From assembly GCA_946887025.1 (NCBI GenBank), contig CAMPJY010000164.1, positions 1 through 5,303 of the forward strand: DNA of 5,303 bases, in the 5' to 3' direction. Each line of letters begins with the position of its first letter. Position 1 is the stretch's first letter. The notes beneath the pieces are model-generated. The model did no database searches. It saw only the letters and a program-made list of their open reading frames with translations, and was not told the origin of the DNA. This DNA is from an uncultured Salinimicrobium sp. Lineage in GTDB: Bacteria > Bacteroidota > Bacteroidia > Flavobacteriales > Flavobacteriaceae. This document shows, piece after piece, positions 4,860 through 5,303 of the stretch. Position numbers and translations under genes: made by a program.

Positions 4860-5303
4860 ATTTTCGGCAAACTGGTAATATTTCTCCCGGGGCCAGCCTG
4901 TATTTATTAATTACCCCAAGTGGCATATCTTTAGAATAATTCACCTCCTCCACCTTAAATCCAATTTCCCTTAGCTTTTCAAAATAATCCTTTCCATACA
5001 CCCTGACATGATCATATTGTCCAAAAATCTTTGCACGTTCTTTCGGGTCTGTAATGGAGTCATCCTCAAAGGTTGTTTCCCGAACCAGGTCCTGAGGGAT
5101 CTGCAGGATGGCCGTTCCTCCGGGTCTTAAAATTCTGTACAGTTCCTGCATGGCTTTGGAATCATCAGGAATGTGTTCAAGAACGTGATTACAAAGAATG
5201 AAATCAAAGGAATTATCTTCAAAAGGAAGATCACAGATATCAGCCTTAACATCCGCCAGGGGGGAATTTAAATCGGTAGTGGTATAATCGAGGTTCTTGA
5301 GAT
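4858..5303 (-). CDS. Class I SAM-dependent methyltransferase, C-terminal part (start lies beyond the window)
   Basis: The minus-strand frame is open from the window edge to the stop at 4858, leaving about 148 C-terminal residues. The Met at 5151 is internal, because conserved sequence continues upstream of it. Reading from the edge: YTTTDLNSPLADVKADICDLPF, then NSFDFILCNHVLEHIPDDSKA, MQELYRILRPGGTAILQIP, IFGQYDHVRVYGKDYFEKL, and a C-terminus PVCRK. D..DLPF...FD.I...HVLEHI...LRPGG is the Methyltransf_11-type core covering the later SAM-binding motifs. The GxGxG motif I should lie just upstream, outside the window. The C-terminal GQYDHVR.YG.DYFE.L...GF segment is typical of a subgroup of these enzymes. 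The substrate is unknown; such genes are common in surface-polysaccharide and other clusters. It converges with the secreted-protein gene across a 41-bp gap. Confidence 0.9.
   Translation of the reverse strand, partial: LKNLDYTTTDLNSPLADVKADICDLPFEDNSFDFILCNHVLEHIPDDSKAMQELYRILRPGGTAILQIPQDLVRETTFEDDSITDPKERAKIFGQYDHVRVYGKDYFEKLREIGFKVEEVNYSKDMPLGVINKYRLAPGEILPVCRK

Noticed and set aside
4858..5151. ATG at 5151 as the start of the methyltransferase
   Set aside because: The frame upstream to the window edge encodes conserved methyltransferase sequence (FD.I...HVLEHI). The Met is therefore internal and the gene is cut by the window edge.

Overview
The window looks like chromosomal DNA from a marine-type member of the Bacteroidota, most likely family Flavobacteriaceae. 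Four things support this. Two secreted proteins end in type IX secretion (T9SS) C-terminal sorting domains. Their bodies are built from Ig-like repeats typical of that phylum. A TAnnTTTG-type -7 promoter element sits directly before one gene. Start codons generally lack strong Shine-Dalgarno sequences. The genus cannot be fixed from the sequence alone.

Layout: (1) 1-2135 (+) is a repeat-built secreted protein whose true start codon begins one base before the window. It ends in a T9SS domain and is followed by a strong rho-independent terminator. (2) 2227-3596 (+) is a tight two-gene unit: a small 118-aa cytoplasmic protein of the family usually found beside Na+-NQR genes in Bacteroidota, then an ApbE-type FAD:protein FMN transferase lipoprotein 2 bp downstream. 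The promoter overlaps the start so closely that the transcript may be leaderless. (3) 3597-3847 is a 251-bp AT-rich intergenic stretch with small inverted repeats, a weak terminator-like hairpin and a possible promoter, but no convincing gene. (4) 3848-4816 (+) is a second, shorter T9SS-secreted protein. It is a clear paralogue of the first by signal peptide, Ig-like module and sorting domain, and it adds a Cys/His-rich CHNG...HLDHGD motif. (5) 4858-5303 (-) is the C-terminal part of a class I SAM-dependent methyltransferase. It converges on gene 4 across a shared, probably bidirectional terminator.

Functionally, the two paralogous surface or secreted proteins flank an unrelated flavinylation pair. 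ApbE would attach FMN covalently to threonine residues of exported or periplasm-facing flavoproteins such as NqrB/NqrC or RnfG-type subunits, but no acceptor gene is visible here. I see no mobile element, CRISPR array, tRNA/rRNA or defence system. The most interesting points are the uneven duplication history of the repeat protein, the Cys/His motif in its paralogue, and the apbE pair standing apart from nqr genes.
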